Of a DNA stretch of 12,412 nt, positions 6,123 through 12,218 are shown in pieces; within the stretch, counting starts at the first letter, position 1; each line of letters begins with the position of its first letter. A program made the position numbers and the translations under genes. The notes beneath the pieces are model-generated. The model was not told the origin of the DNA and ran no database searches. It worked only from the letters and a program-made list of their open reading frames with translations. The stretch comes from CAIKZZ01 sp037443765 (lineage in GTDB: Bacteria; Pseudomonadota; Gammaproteobacteria; Steroidobacterales; Steroidobacteraceae), in the NCBI GenBank assembly GCA_037443765.1, contig JBBINS010000084.1, positions 1 to 12,412 on the forward strand, written 5' to 3'.

Positions 6123-7589
6123 TCAGGCGCGGCGCTCCGCGCCCGGACGGGCGAGGACCTTGCCCGGATTCATGATGCCGGCGGGATCGAGCGCCGCCTT
6201 GACGGCACGCATCACCGCGAGCGCCACGGGGTCCTCGTAGCGCTCGAGCTCGCCGGTCTTCAGCCGGCCGATGCCGTGCTCGGCGCTGAAGCTGCCGCCG
6301 AGCGACGCGACCAGGTCGTGGATCGCGCGCGTGACGCGTGGCGCGCGGTCGAGGAACGCCCGCTCCTCCGCCGAGCCGCGCGCGACGGTCGGCGCCGGGC
6401 TCAGGTTGAAGTGCAGGTTGCCGTCGCCCACGTGGCCGTAGCCGACGACGCGCGCGCCAGGGGCGAGCGTCGCGAGCTCGGCGGTGGCGGCCGCGACGAA
6501 CTCCGCGAGCCGGGCGACCGGCAGCGAGACGTCATGCTTGATCGAGGCCCCCGCGCGCGTCTGCGCCTCCGGCACGCGCTCGCGCAGGAACCACAGCGCA
6601 TCGCGTTGCGCGGCGGACTGGGCGACCACGGCGTCCCGCACGCGGCGCGCGTCGATCTCGGCGCCGAGGAACTCCTCGAAGCGCGCCTGCAGCTCGGGCC
6701 AGGGCTCGGGGGCCGCGAGCTCGATCAGCGCGAATGCCGGGTGCGGGTGGTCGAAGGGCGCGGTGGCGCCGGGCACGTGCTCGATCGTGAGCTCGTGCGC
6801 CACCCGCGGGATGTACTCGAAGCCCTCGACCGCGTCGCCGAACGCGTCGCGGACGCGGCCCAGGAGTGCGACGGCGTCAGCCATGCCGCCGATGGCGGCG
6901 AGCGCCGTCACGTAATCCGCGGGACGCGGGAACAGCTTCAGGCACGCACCGGTGATCACGCCGAGCGTGCCTTCGGCGCCGAGGAACAGCTGCTTCACGT
7001 CGTACCCGGTGTTGTCCTTGCGCAGGCTCCGCAACTGGTTGAGCAGGCGGCCGTCCGGCAGTACCACCTCGAGGCCGAGCACGAGCTCGCGCATCATGCC
7101 GTAGCGCAGCACCGTCGTGCCGCCGGCGTTGGTCGAGAGATTGCCGCCGACCTGGCAGCTTCCCTCGGAGCCGAGCGCGAGCGGGAACAGCCGCCCGGCG
7201 GCGCTCGCCGCGGCCTGCGCGGCGGCGAGCGTGCAGCCGGCGTCGAGCGTGAGCGCGTAGCCGGCGGCATCGACGTCGCGCACCCGGTTGAGTCGCCCGA
7301 GGCTGAGGACGATTTCGGCGCCGGACTCGTCCGGCGTCGCGCCGCCGCAGTAGCTCGTGTTGCCGCCGTGTGGCACGACCGCGATCCGTTCGCGTGCGCA
7401 GACCGCCACCGCCGCGCTCACCTCGGCGACGGACTTCGGCCGGGCGACGAGCGGCGTCGCGCCCCGGTAGAGGCGCCGGAAGTCGCTGAGGTACGTCGCG
7501 ACGTCGGCCTCGGACTCGAGCCAGCCGTCGGGGCCGAGCGCGTCCTTGAGTGCGGCGATCGCGGCGGGCGAGGGGCGCGCGGCGGTCAA
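6123..7589 (-). CDS. FAD-linked D-2-hydroxyacid dehydrogenase (GlcD / D-2-hydroxyglutarate dehydrogenase family)
   Basis: A 488-residue FAD-binding oxidase of the COG0277 type. The PCMH-type FAD domain shows VVPHGGNTSYCGGATPD (71-87), LGSEGSCQVGGNLSTNAGG (139-157), LRKDNTGYDVKQLFLGAEGT (189-208) and LGVITGACLKLFP (209-221). The C-terminal substrate domain has GYGHVGDGNLHFNL (383-396) and SAEHGIGRLK (435-444). His386, His393 and Glu437 match the metal-binding set described for bacterial D-2-hydroxyglutarate dehydrogenase and related D-lactate enzymes. The likely reaction is oxidation of a D-2-hydroxyacid to the 2-oxoacid, passing electrons to a flavoprotein or quinone acceptor; the substrate is not decided. 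The start is TTG at 7589, which overlaps the CFA-gene stop as TTGA. No Shine-Dalgarno is present. An in-frame ATG at 7706 would add 39 residues lying entirely inside the CFA gene and not family-like. Confidence 0.87.
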   Translation of the reverse strand: MTAARPSPAAIAALKDALGPDGWLESEADVATYLSDFRRLYRGATPLVARPKSVAEVSAAVAVCARERIAVVPHGGNTSYCGGATPDESGAEIVLSLGRLNRVRDVDAAGYALTLDAGCTLAAAQAAASAAGRLFPLALGSEGSCQVGGNLSTNAGGTTVLRYGMMRELVLGLEVVLPDGRLLNQLRSLRKDNTGYDVKQLFLGAEGTLGVITGACLKLFPRPADYVTALAAIGGMADAVALLGRVRDAFGDAVEGFEYIPRVAHELTIEHVPGATAPFDHPHPAFALIELAAPEPWPELQARFEEFLGAEIDARRVRDAVVAQSAAQRDALWFLRERVPEAQTRAGASIKHDVSLPVARLAEFVAAATAELATLAPGARVVGYGHVGDGNLHFNLSPAPTVARGSAEERAFLDRAPRVTRAIHDLVASLGGSFSAEHGIGRLKTGELERYEDPVALAVMRAVKAALDPAGIMNPGKVLARPGAERRA

Positions 7590-8872
7590 GGCGCGACGCT
7601 CGCGATCGGCGCGCGCCGGCACCGGGGTTTCGTGAGCAGCATCTGCACGTCGCCGAGCTGGCGCTCGGCGAAGCCGCCCTCGCAGTAGCTGAGGTAGAAG
7701 TCCCACAGCCGCAGGAACTCCTCGGGATAGCCGAGCGCACGCACCTCGCCGAGGTGCGCGTGGACGTTGCGGCGCCAGTCGCGCAGTGTCGTCGCGTAGT
7801 GCGGGCCGATGTCCTCGAGGTGGAACACCTTGAGGTCGGTCGCGCGGCTGAGGCTCTGGCTGATGGCGGTCACGGACGGAATGAAGCTTCCCGGGAACAC
7901 GAAGCGCTGGATGAAGTCGACCGAGCGCAGCGCCGCCTCATAATACTGGTCCTGCAGCGTGATCGCCTGCAGCAGCATCGCGCCGGCCGGCCTCAGCAGC
8001 CGGCTGCAGGCGCCGAAGTAGGTGTCGAGGAACCGGGCCCCGACGGCCTCGATCATCTCGACCGACACCAGCTTGTCGTACTGGCCGCGGAGGTCGCGGT
8101 AGTCCTCGAGCAGCAGCGTGACCCGCGAGCCGAGGCCCGCCGCGGCGATCGCCTCGCGAGCCTGCGCGTGCTGCTCGCGGGAGATCGTCGTCGTGGTCAC
8201 GCGGCAGCCGAAGTTGCGCGCCGCGTGGATCGCGAGGCCGCCCCAGCCGGTGCCGATCTCGAGCAACTCGTCGGACGGGCCGAGGTCGAGCTTGCGGCAG
8301 ATCGCGTCGAATTTCGCGAGCTGCGCCTCGTGCAGCGTGCTCGCCGGCGTCGGGTAGATGCCGCACGAATACGCGAGGGTCGGGTCGAGCATCAGCCGGA
8401 AGAAGTCGTTGCCGAGGTCGTAGTGCGCCGCGATGTTGCGCTGGCTGCCGCTGCGGGAGTTGCGGTTGATCCAGTGCAGCAGCCGGCGCAGCGGTGCGCT
8501 CACGACCGCGACGCCGCCCTCGAGGCCGTTCATGAGCTCGCGGTTGCGCACCATCAGGCGCACCAGCGCCGTGAGGTCCGCGGCCCGCCAGTGCCCGCGG
8601 ATGTAGCTCTCGCCGGCGCCGACGGTGCCGCCGATGGCGGCGTCGGCCCAGAACCGCGGGTCGAGCACCTCGATGGCGGCGACGAGATCGTCGCCGTCGC
8701 CGGCCCGGCCGAACACGTGGCGCTCTGCGCCGTCGACGATCGTCAGCTGGCCGCGCGCGAGCCCGGCGAGCCGGCCGAGCAGGGCGCGGCGGCCGAGCGT
8801 GGCGAGGCCGCCGCTGGCGCCGGCGCGGTCGGTCGCGAGGCCGCCGGCGGACGGGATGATGCTCTCCTTCAT
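7586..8872 (-). CDS. cfa: Cyclopropane-fatty-acyl-phospholipid synthase family methyltransferase
   Basis: A 428-residue SAM-dependent enzyme that acts on double bonds of phospholipid acyl chains at the cytoplasmic membrane. Visible parts are an N-terminal lipid-binding region; QRNIAAHYDLGNDFFRLMLD (144-163); AYSCGIYP (167-174); the SAM motif LLEIGTGWGGLA (203-214); VEMIEAVG (271-278); FPGSFIPSV (326-334); and GPHYATTLRDW (356-366). By motif comparison with E. coli Cfa, bicarbonate-site residues map to Cys170, Glu272, Ile304 and Tyr359, but the His266 position is Gln302 (LLQAIT). The ATG at 8872 is preceded by GGAG with 5 nt spacing and overlaps the DUF1365 stop as ATGA. The product could be a cyclopropane or a methyl-branched chain, as with UfaM-type methylases of the furan fatty acid pathway; sequence alone does not decide this. 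Confidence 0.93.
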   Translation of the reverse strand: MKESIIPSAGGLATDRAGASGGLATLGRRALLGRLAGLARGQLTIVDGAERHVFGRAGDGDDLVAAIEVLDPRFWADAAIGGTVGAGESYIRGHWRAADLTALVRLMVRNRELMNGLEGGVAVVSAPLRRLLHWINRNSRSGSQRNIAAHYDLGNDFFRLMLDPTLAYSCGIYPTPASTLHEAQLAKFDAICRKLDLGPSDELLEIGTGWGGLAIHAARNFGCRVTTTTISREQHAQAREAIAAAGLGSRVTLLLEDYRDLRGQYDKLVSVEMIEAVGARFLDTYFGACSRLLRPAGAMLLQAITLQDQYYEAALRSVDFIQRFVFPGSFIPSVTAISQSLSRATDLKVFHLEDIGPHYATTLRDWRRNVHAHLGEVRALGYPEEFLRLWDFYLSYCEGGFAERQLGDVQMLLTKPRCRRAPIASVAP

Positions 8873-9618
8873 GGGCGCTCCGGATGCGGGTGGAACGGCG
8901 TGCGCTTCAGCCACAGCCTGAGCGCCTGCCAGTAGATCTTGACGATGACGCCGACGGTCATCAACGGGAACCGCGCCAGGGCGGCCGCCAGCGTCGCCGC
9001 GCCGATCGGCCGCCGGGCGAGCGTCAGCGTTGCGTCGAACACCGGCTGGCCGCGACGGAGGTTGCGCATGTGCACGCTGAGGCGCTCGCCGGGGCTGTCG
9101 AAGCGCCACTCGTAGCCGATGTCCATCGGCATGAACGGCGACACGTGGAATGCCTTGCCGAAGCGCCAGACGCGCGCCGGCCCGTCGCGCTCGGCCGCGG
9201 CGACCGGCAGCACGTACGCGTGCCGCTCCTGCCACGGCGTGTTGCTGACCTCGGCGACGACGACCTCGAGCTGCCCGTCGGCGCCGTAGCAGTAGTAGAG
9301 CGCCACCGGGTTGAAGCAGACGCCGAAGTAGCGCAGGTGCGCGAGCATGCGCACCGGGCCCGCCGGCCGCCGCCCGGTCCGTGCCTCCACGAGGTCGCGC
9401 ACCGCGACGTCGAGTGGGCGGTCGTGCGGGCCGAGGTAGTCCTCGCGCCGCAGGCACGCCGGCGCCCAGCGGCGCGTCGACCACAGCCAGCGGCCGGCGA
9501 ACACCGTCGGCAGCTCGGCGAGGTCGAGCCACACGAGGTAGACGCGGTACCGGAACGCGTGGCGCGTCGGTGTCACCCGCCGGTGGCTAACCCACCCGTG
9601 GTAGAGCGCGCTCTGCAT
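8869..9618 (-). CDS. DUF1365 domain-containing protein
   Basis: A 249-residue DUF1365 protein with the family blocks in order: LYHGWVSHRRVTPTRHAFRY (5-24), LRYFGVCFNPVALYYCY (95-111), EVSNTPWQERHAYVLPV (123-139), KAFHVSPFMPMDIGYEWRF (155-173) and a C-terminal KIYWQALRLWLKR (227-239). The biochemical function is not established. The family is usually found between a COG2907 flavoprotein and a CFA-type methyltransferase, as here, which points to a role in acyl-chain modification (inference). The ATG at 9618 is chosen over an upstream in-frame candidate at 9675 because GGGGAG lies 6 nt before it and the family homology begins there. The gene overlaps the upstream flavoprotein by 32 nt and the downstream CFA gene by 4 nt. 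Confidence 0.92.
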   Translation of the reverse strand: MQSALYHGWVSHRRVTPTRHAFRYRVYLVWLDLAELPTVFAGRWLWSTRRWAPACLRREDYLGPHDRPLDVAVRDLVEARTGRRPAGPVRMLAHLRYFGVCFNPVALYYCYGADGQLEVVVAEVSNTPWQERHAYVLPVAAAERDGPARVWRFGKAFHVSPFMPMDIGYEWRFDSPGERLSVHMRNLRRGQPVFDATLTLARRPIGAATLAAALARFPLMTVGVIVKIYWQALRLWLKRTPFHPHPERP

Positions 9619-10912
9619 GCCCCTCTCCCCAGCGCGCGAGTTGTTCGAGCGCCGCGAGTCCGCTGACGACGCCATCCTCGTGGAAGCCGTAGCGCCAGTA
9701 TGCGCCGCAGTAGAAGCTGCGGCGCACGCCGCTGATCTCGCCGTGGCGCCGCTGCGCGGCGACGGCGGCCGGCGTGTAGACCGGGTGCGCGTAGTCGAAA
9801 CGGGCCAGCGCCAGGGCGGGATCGATGCGGTCGCCGAGGTTCAGCGACACGAGGTAGCGCCGCCGCGTGCCGAGCGACTGCAGCACGTTCATGTCGTAGG
9901 TGATCGCGCAGCCGGCGTGCGGCCGGGCGCGCACGTGGTAGTTCCAGGCGGCGCGGGCGCGCGGCGCGCGCGGCAGCAGGCGGGTATCGGTGTGCAGCAC
10001 GACCTCGTTCGGCTGGTACGGGAAGCTCGCGAGGATCTCGCGCTCGGCGTCGCTCGGGTCGGCGAGCAGCGCGAGCGCGGTGTCGGCGTGGCAGGCGAAC
10101 ACGACCGCGTCGTAACGTTCGAGGCCGCCGCGGTGCGTCCGCACGACGACCTCGCCCGGCAGGCGGCGCACCGAGGCGACCGGCGTCGAGAGCCGCAGGT
10201 GCGTGCGGAACGGCAGGGTCAGGGCGCGCACGTACTCGCGCGCGCCGCCGCGGACGGCGCGCCATTGCGGCCGGTCGTCGACGCTCAGGAAGCCGTGGCG
10301 CTTGAAGAACTCGATGAAGAAGCGCGCCGGGAACCCGAGCAGCGCGCGCTCGTCGGCCGACCAGATCGAGCGGCCCATCGGCACGACGTACCGCTCGATG
10401 AACGGCGCGCCGTAGCGCTCGGCGGCGAGCCAGTCGCCGAGCGTCGCGCGCTCGTCGCCGTCCGCCAGGAAGCGCGGTGCCTCGCGGTTGAACCGCAGGA
10501 TGTCGGCGATCATGCGCAGGAACGACGGCGACAGCGCGTTTCGGCGTTGCGCGAACAGCGTGTCGAGGCTCGTGCCGCAGTACTCGAGGCCCGAGGTCTC
10601 GTGCTGCAGGCTGAAGCTCATGTTCGACGGCTGGGTCTCGACGCCGAGCCGCGCGAGCAGCGCGAGGAAGTTGGGGTAGGTCCAGTCGTTGCAGACGATG
10701 AAGCCGGTGTCGACCGCGACCGTCGTGCCGCCGTCGTCGACGTCCACCGTGTGGGTGTGGCCGCCGATCCAGTCGGCGGCCTCGTAGACCGTGATCCGGT
10801 GGTGCGGGTGCAGTCCGGCCGCGACCGTGAGCCCCGCGATGCCGCTGCCGATGACGGCGACCGTCAGCGGCGGGCCGCGGTCGGGCCCTGGGGCGCCGGT
10901 CGGGGAGGTCAC
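9587..10912 (-). CDS. NAD/FAD-binding flavin amine oxidase-like protein (COG2907 type)
   Basis: A 441-residue flavoprotein. The dinucleotide motif VIGSGIAGL (20-28) is followed by the acidic ribose-binding residue in VYEA (Glu44) and the GGHTHTV segment (50-56). Other blocks are DTGFIVCNDWTYPNF (68-82), PMGRSIWSADE (about 165-175) and, near the C-terminus, FYCGAYWRYGFHEDGV followed by the last helix. This is the soluble desaturase/oxidase-like flavoprotein fold shared with phytoene desaturases and amine oxidases. The COG2907 group is found with CFA-type enzymes in light- or singlet-oxygen-responsive loci, where it probably oxidises or desaturates lipid chains; the exact reaction is not established here. 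The start is GTG at 10912, which overlaps the desaturase stop as GTGA. The stop is TAG, unlike the TGA of its neighbours. Confidence 0.92.
   Translation of the reverse strand: MTSPTGAPGPDRGPPLTVAVIGSGIAGLTVAAGLHPHHRITVYEAADWIGGHTHTVDVDDGGTTVAVDTGFIVCNDWTYPNFLALLARLGVETQPSNMSFSLQHETSGLEYCGTSLDTLFAQRRNALSPSFLRMIADILRFNREAPRFLADGDERATLGDWLAAERYGAPFIERYVVPMGRSIWSADERALLGFPARFFIEFFKRHGFLSVDDRPQWRAVRGGAREYVRALTLPFRTHLRLSTPVASVRRLPGEVVVRTHRGGLERYDAVVFACHADTALALLADPSDAEREILASFPYQPNEVVLHTDTRLLPRAPRARAAWNYHVRARPHAGCAITYDMNVLQSLGTRRRYLVSLNLGDRIDPALALARFDYAHPVYTPAAVAAQRRHGEISGVRRSFYCGAYWRYGFHEDGVVSGLAALEQLARWGEGHAERALPRVG
9625..9630 (-). promoter_or_regulatory. Strong ribosome-binding site inside the flavoprotein gene, for the DUF1365 gene
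   Basis: The minus strand reads GGGGAGAGGGGC immediately before the ATG at 9618. The purine-rich core GGGGAG is 6 nt from the start. It lies within the last codons of the upstream flavoprotein gene and decides the DUF1365 start. Confidence 0.6.
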
Positions 10913-11871
10913 GGCCGTCGCCCGCGGTGATCGTCGCGGACCGCGAGCGGCACGGGCTTGAGGTCCCAGATCACGCCGACCGCGGCCAGCGCCCGCAGCA
11001 GGTAGTACGTGAGGTCGACCTCCCACCAGTAGAAGCCCTGCCGCGCCGCGTTCGGGTAGTGGTGGTGGTTGTTGTGCCAGCCCTCGCCGAAGGTCAGCAG
11101 CGCGAGCAACGCGTTGTTGCGGCTGTCGTCGCCGGTCGCGTAGCGCCGCCGGCCGAAGACATGCGCGAGCGAGTTGATCGTGTAGGTCGCGTGGTAGCAG
11201 AGCACCGTCGAGACGAAGAAGCCCCAGACCAGCATCTGCCAGCGGCTGGTGCCGAGGCCGGGCGCGTGCCGCTCGAGCGCGGCGCCGGCCGCGAACAGCG
11301 CGACCGCGAGCGCGGCCGGCACCAGGATGTCGAAGCGGTCGAGCCAGCGCAGCTCCGGGAAGCGCTGCAGGTCGCGGACCCGCGCCAGGTCCGGCGTGAA
11401 GCAGCGGCGCGACAGGAACCAGCCGACGTGGCTCCACAGGAAGCCGCGCTGGCGCGGCGAGTGCACGTCGTCGGGACCGTCCGAGTGGGCGTGGTGGTGG
11501 CGGTGGTGCGCGGCCCACCACAGCGGCCCGCGCTGCACCGCCGAGGCGCCGATCAGCGCGAACACGAACTGCCCCGGCCGCGAGGTCTTGAACGCGCGGT
11601 GCGAGAAGTACCGGTGGTAGAAGCCGGTGATCGCGAACATCCGCAGAGCATAGAGCGCGAGCGCTGTCGCGACGGCGACCGTGCTCGCGCCGACCTCGAG
11701 CACCGCGAGACAGGCGAGGTGCACGGCCACGAACGGCACGATGCGCGCCCAGTCGACGCCATCGTCCGCGACCGCGGCGGGTGTTGCGCGGCCGGCGTCG
11801 AACCACGCCGCGAGCGCGGACCTGAGCCGCCGGGAAGGAGTCGGGGGACTGGGCTCGAAGGGCATGGGCAT
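10909..11871 (-). CDS. Membrane fatty acyl-CoA desaturase (delta-9 type)
   Basis: A 320-residue di-iron membrane desaturase. The three histidine clusters are present: HRYFSH (86-91), HHRHHH (122-127, with HxxHH at 123-127) and HNNHHH (266-271), plus the NSLAHVFGRRRY block (233-244). Hydrophobic segments near 43-83, 101-112, 182-198 and 211-228 fit the usual membrane topology with the His clusters on the cytoplasmic face. It inserts a cis double bond into saturated acyl chains using O2 and reducing equivalents. The unsaturated chain is the substrate class needed by the CFA-type enzyme three genes downstream. The start is uncertain: GTG 11874, ATG 11871 and ATG 11865 are in frame and none has a Shine-Dalgarno; ATG 11871 is used. 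It is the first gene of the seven-gene minus-strand run. Confidence 0.92.
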   Translation of the reverse strand: MPMPFEPSPPTPSRRLRSALAAWFDAGRATPAAVADDGVDWARIVPFVAVHLACLAVLEVGASTVAVATALALYALRMFAITGFYHRYFSHRAFKTSRPGQFVFALIGASAVQRGPLWWAAHHRHHHAHSDGPDDVHSPRQRGFLWSHVGWFLSRRCFTPDLARVRDLQRFPELRWLDRFDILVPAALAVALFAAGAALERHAPGLGTSRWQMLVWGFFVSTVLCYHATYTINSLAHVFGRRRYATGDDSRNNALLALLTFGEGWHNNHHHYPNAARQGFYWWEVDLTYYLLRALAAVGVIWDLKPVPLAVRDDHRGRRP

Positions 11872-11881
11872 CACGTCATCG

Positions 11882-11887
11882 CGTTAA
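11882..11887 (-). promoter_or_regulatory. Possible -10 box (TTAACG) near the desaturase start
   Basis: Minus-strand TTAACG (inside the palindrome CGTTAACG) lies where initiation would fall at about 11875, right at the GTG/ATG start cluster. This would make a leaderless or near-leaderless mRNA, like the geometry at tesB. No -35 match is visible. Weak sequence-only call; the promoter could instead be at the AT-rich island further upstream. Confidence 0.25.
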
Positions 11888-12069
11888 CGTTGGCGGGGCG
11901 GCGGTGCTGGCGGCGCGCGGCGCTGCAGGCACCGTACCCGCCAGGTCGCCGGTCGGCTGCCGCGGCGTCGGAGGCGGCCACCATGGCAATCCGGACGGGT
12001 TCGGAGGCCGCGAGCTGTCTGCGCCGGGCGATCGGAGGCAGAGCGGTACCCATCGCGGCGCCCTGGGGC

Positions 12070-12104
12070 GTACAGCATGAATCCTGTACAAAACCTATAC
12101 TACA
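12070..12104. promoter_or_regulatory. AT-rich island with GTACAG-N8-CTGTAC dyad and -10-like boxes
   Basis: GTACAG (12070-12075) and CTGTAC (12084-12089) form a perfect 6-bp inverted repeat with an 8-bp spacer. The right arm extends to TGTACA (12085-12090). A TATACT (12096-12101, plus) / TAGTAT (12098-12103, minus) segment adjoins it. In a background above 70% GC this is the only AT-rich patch in the intergenic region. If the minus-strand -10 is used, initiation would fall near 12091 and the dyad would cover the first transcribed bases, as for a repressor operator. TGTACA half-sites are reminiscent of those reported for LitR/CarH-type light-responsive MerR regulators, but the half-site spacing here (10 nt between TACA and TGTACA) differs from the N12 I recall for Pseudomonas. 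Regulator identity is inference. Confidence 0.5.
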
Positions 12105-12155
12105 CGGCGAACGTCGACAAGGGAAAGGGGTGCCGGCGGGCCCCGTCGCGACCGC

Positions 12156-12181
12156 CGGTTCGGGGCGCCCGCGCCCGACCG
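12156..12181 (-). terminator. Possible hairpin downstream of photolyase
   Basis: On the minus strand, CGGT-C-GGGCG pairs imperfectly with CGCCC-CGA-ACCG around a CGGG loop, starting about 38 nt after the photolyase stop. There is no T-tract, so it could be only a GC-rich coincidence or a transcript-end stabiliser. Confidence 0.25.
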
Positions 12182-12218
12182 CGGCCAAGGCCGGCCGTAC
12201 GGAGCCCCCCGGAGCCCG

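Larger units (their letters stand above)
11872..12218. other. Intergenic region between photolyase and the lipid operon
   Basis: 347 bp without a convincing gene. It holds, from the photolyase side, a GC-rich imperfect hairpin (12156-12181), an AT-rich island with a dyad (12070-12104), and about 190 bp of GC-rich sequence leading to the desaturase start. A minus-strand 60-codon frame opening at an ATG near 12052 and ending at TGA 11871-11873 overlaps the desaturase start as TGATG. Its third-position GC bias is weaker than that of the neighbouring genes and it resembles no family I recognise. Confidence 0.6.

Noticed and set aside
6084..7688. A 534-codon plus-strand open frame opposite the dehydrogenase
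   Set aside because: Antisense to a gene with clear FAD-domain motifs; composition is Arg-rich and no domain is recognisable.
7550..8935. A 461-codon plus-strand open frame opposite the CFA gene
   Set aside because: Mirror of strongly biased codons in the real gene; no recognisable motif or ribosome-binding site.
9617..10930. A 437-codon plus-strand open frame opposite the flavoprotein
   Set aside because: Antisense shadow; the minus-strand frame carries the dinucleotide-binding motif and family blocks.
12085..12090. Exact match to the Pseudomonas LitR-type consensus TGTACA-N12-TGTACA
   Set aside because: Only one full TGTACA is present; the partner half is cGTACA at 10 rather than 12 nt. 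The dyad is reported, but not as a confirmed LitR box.
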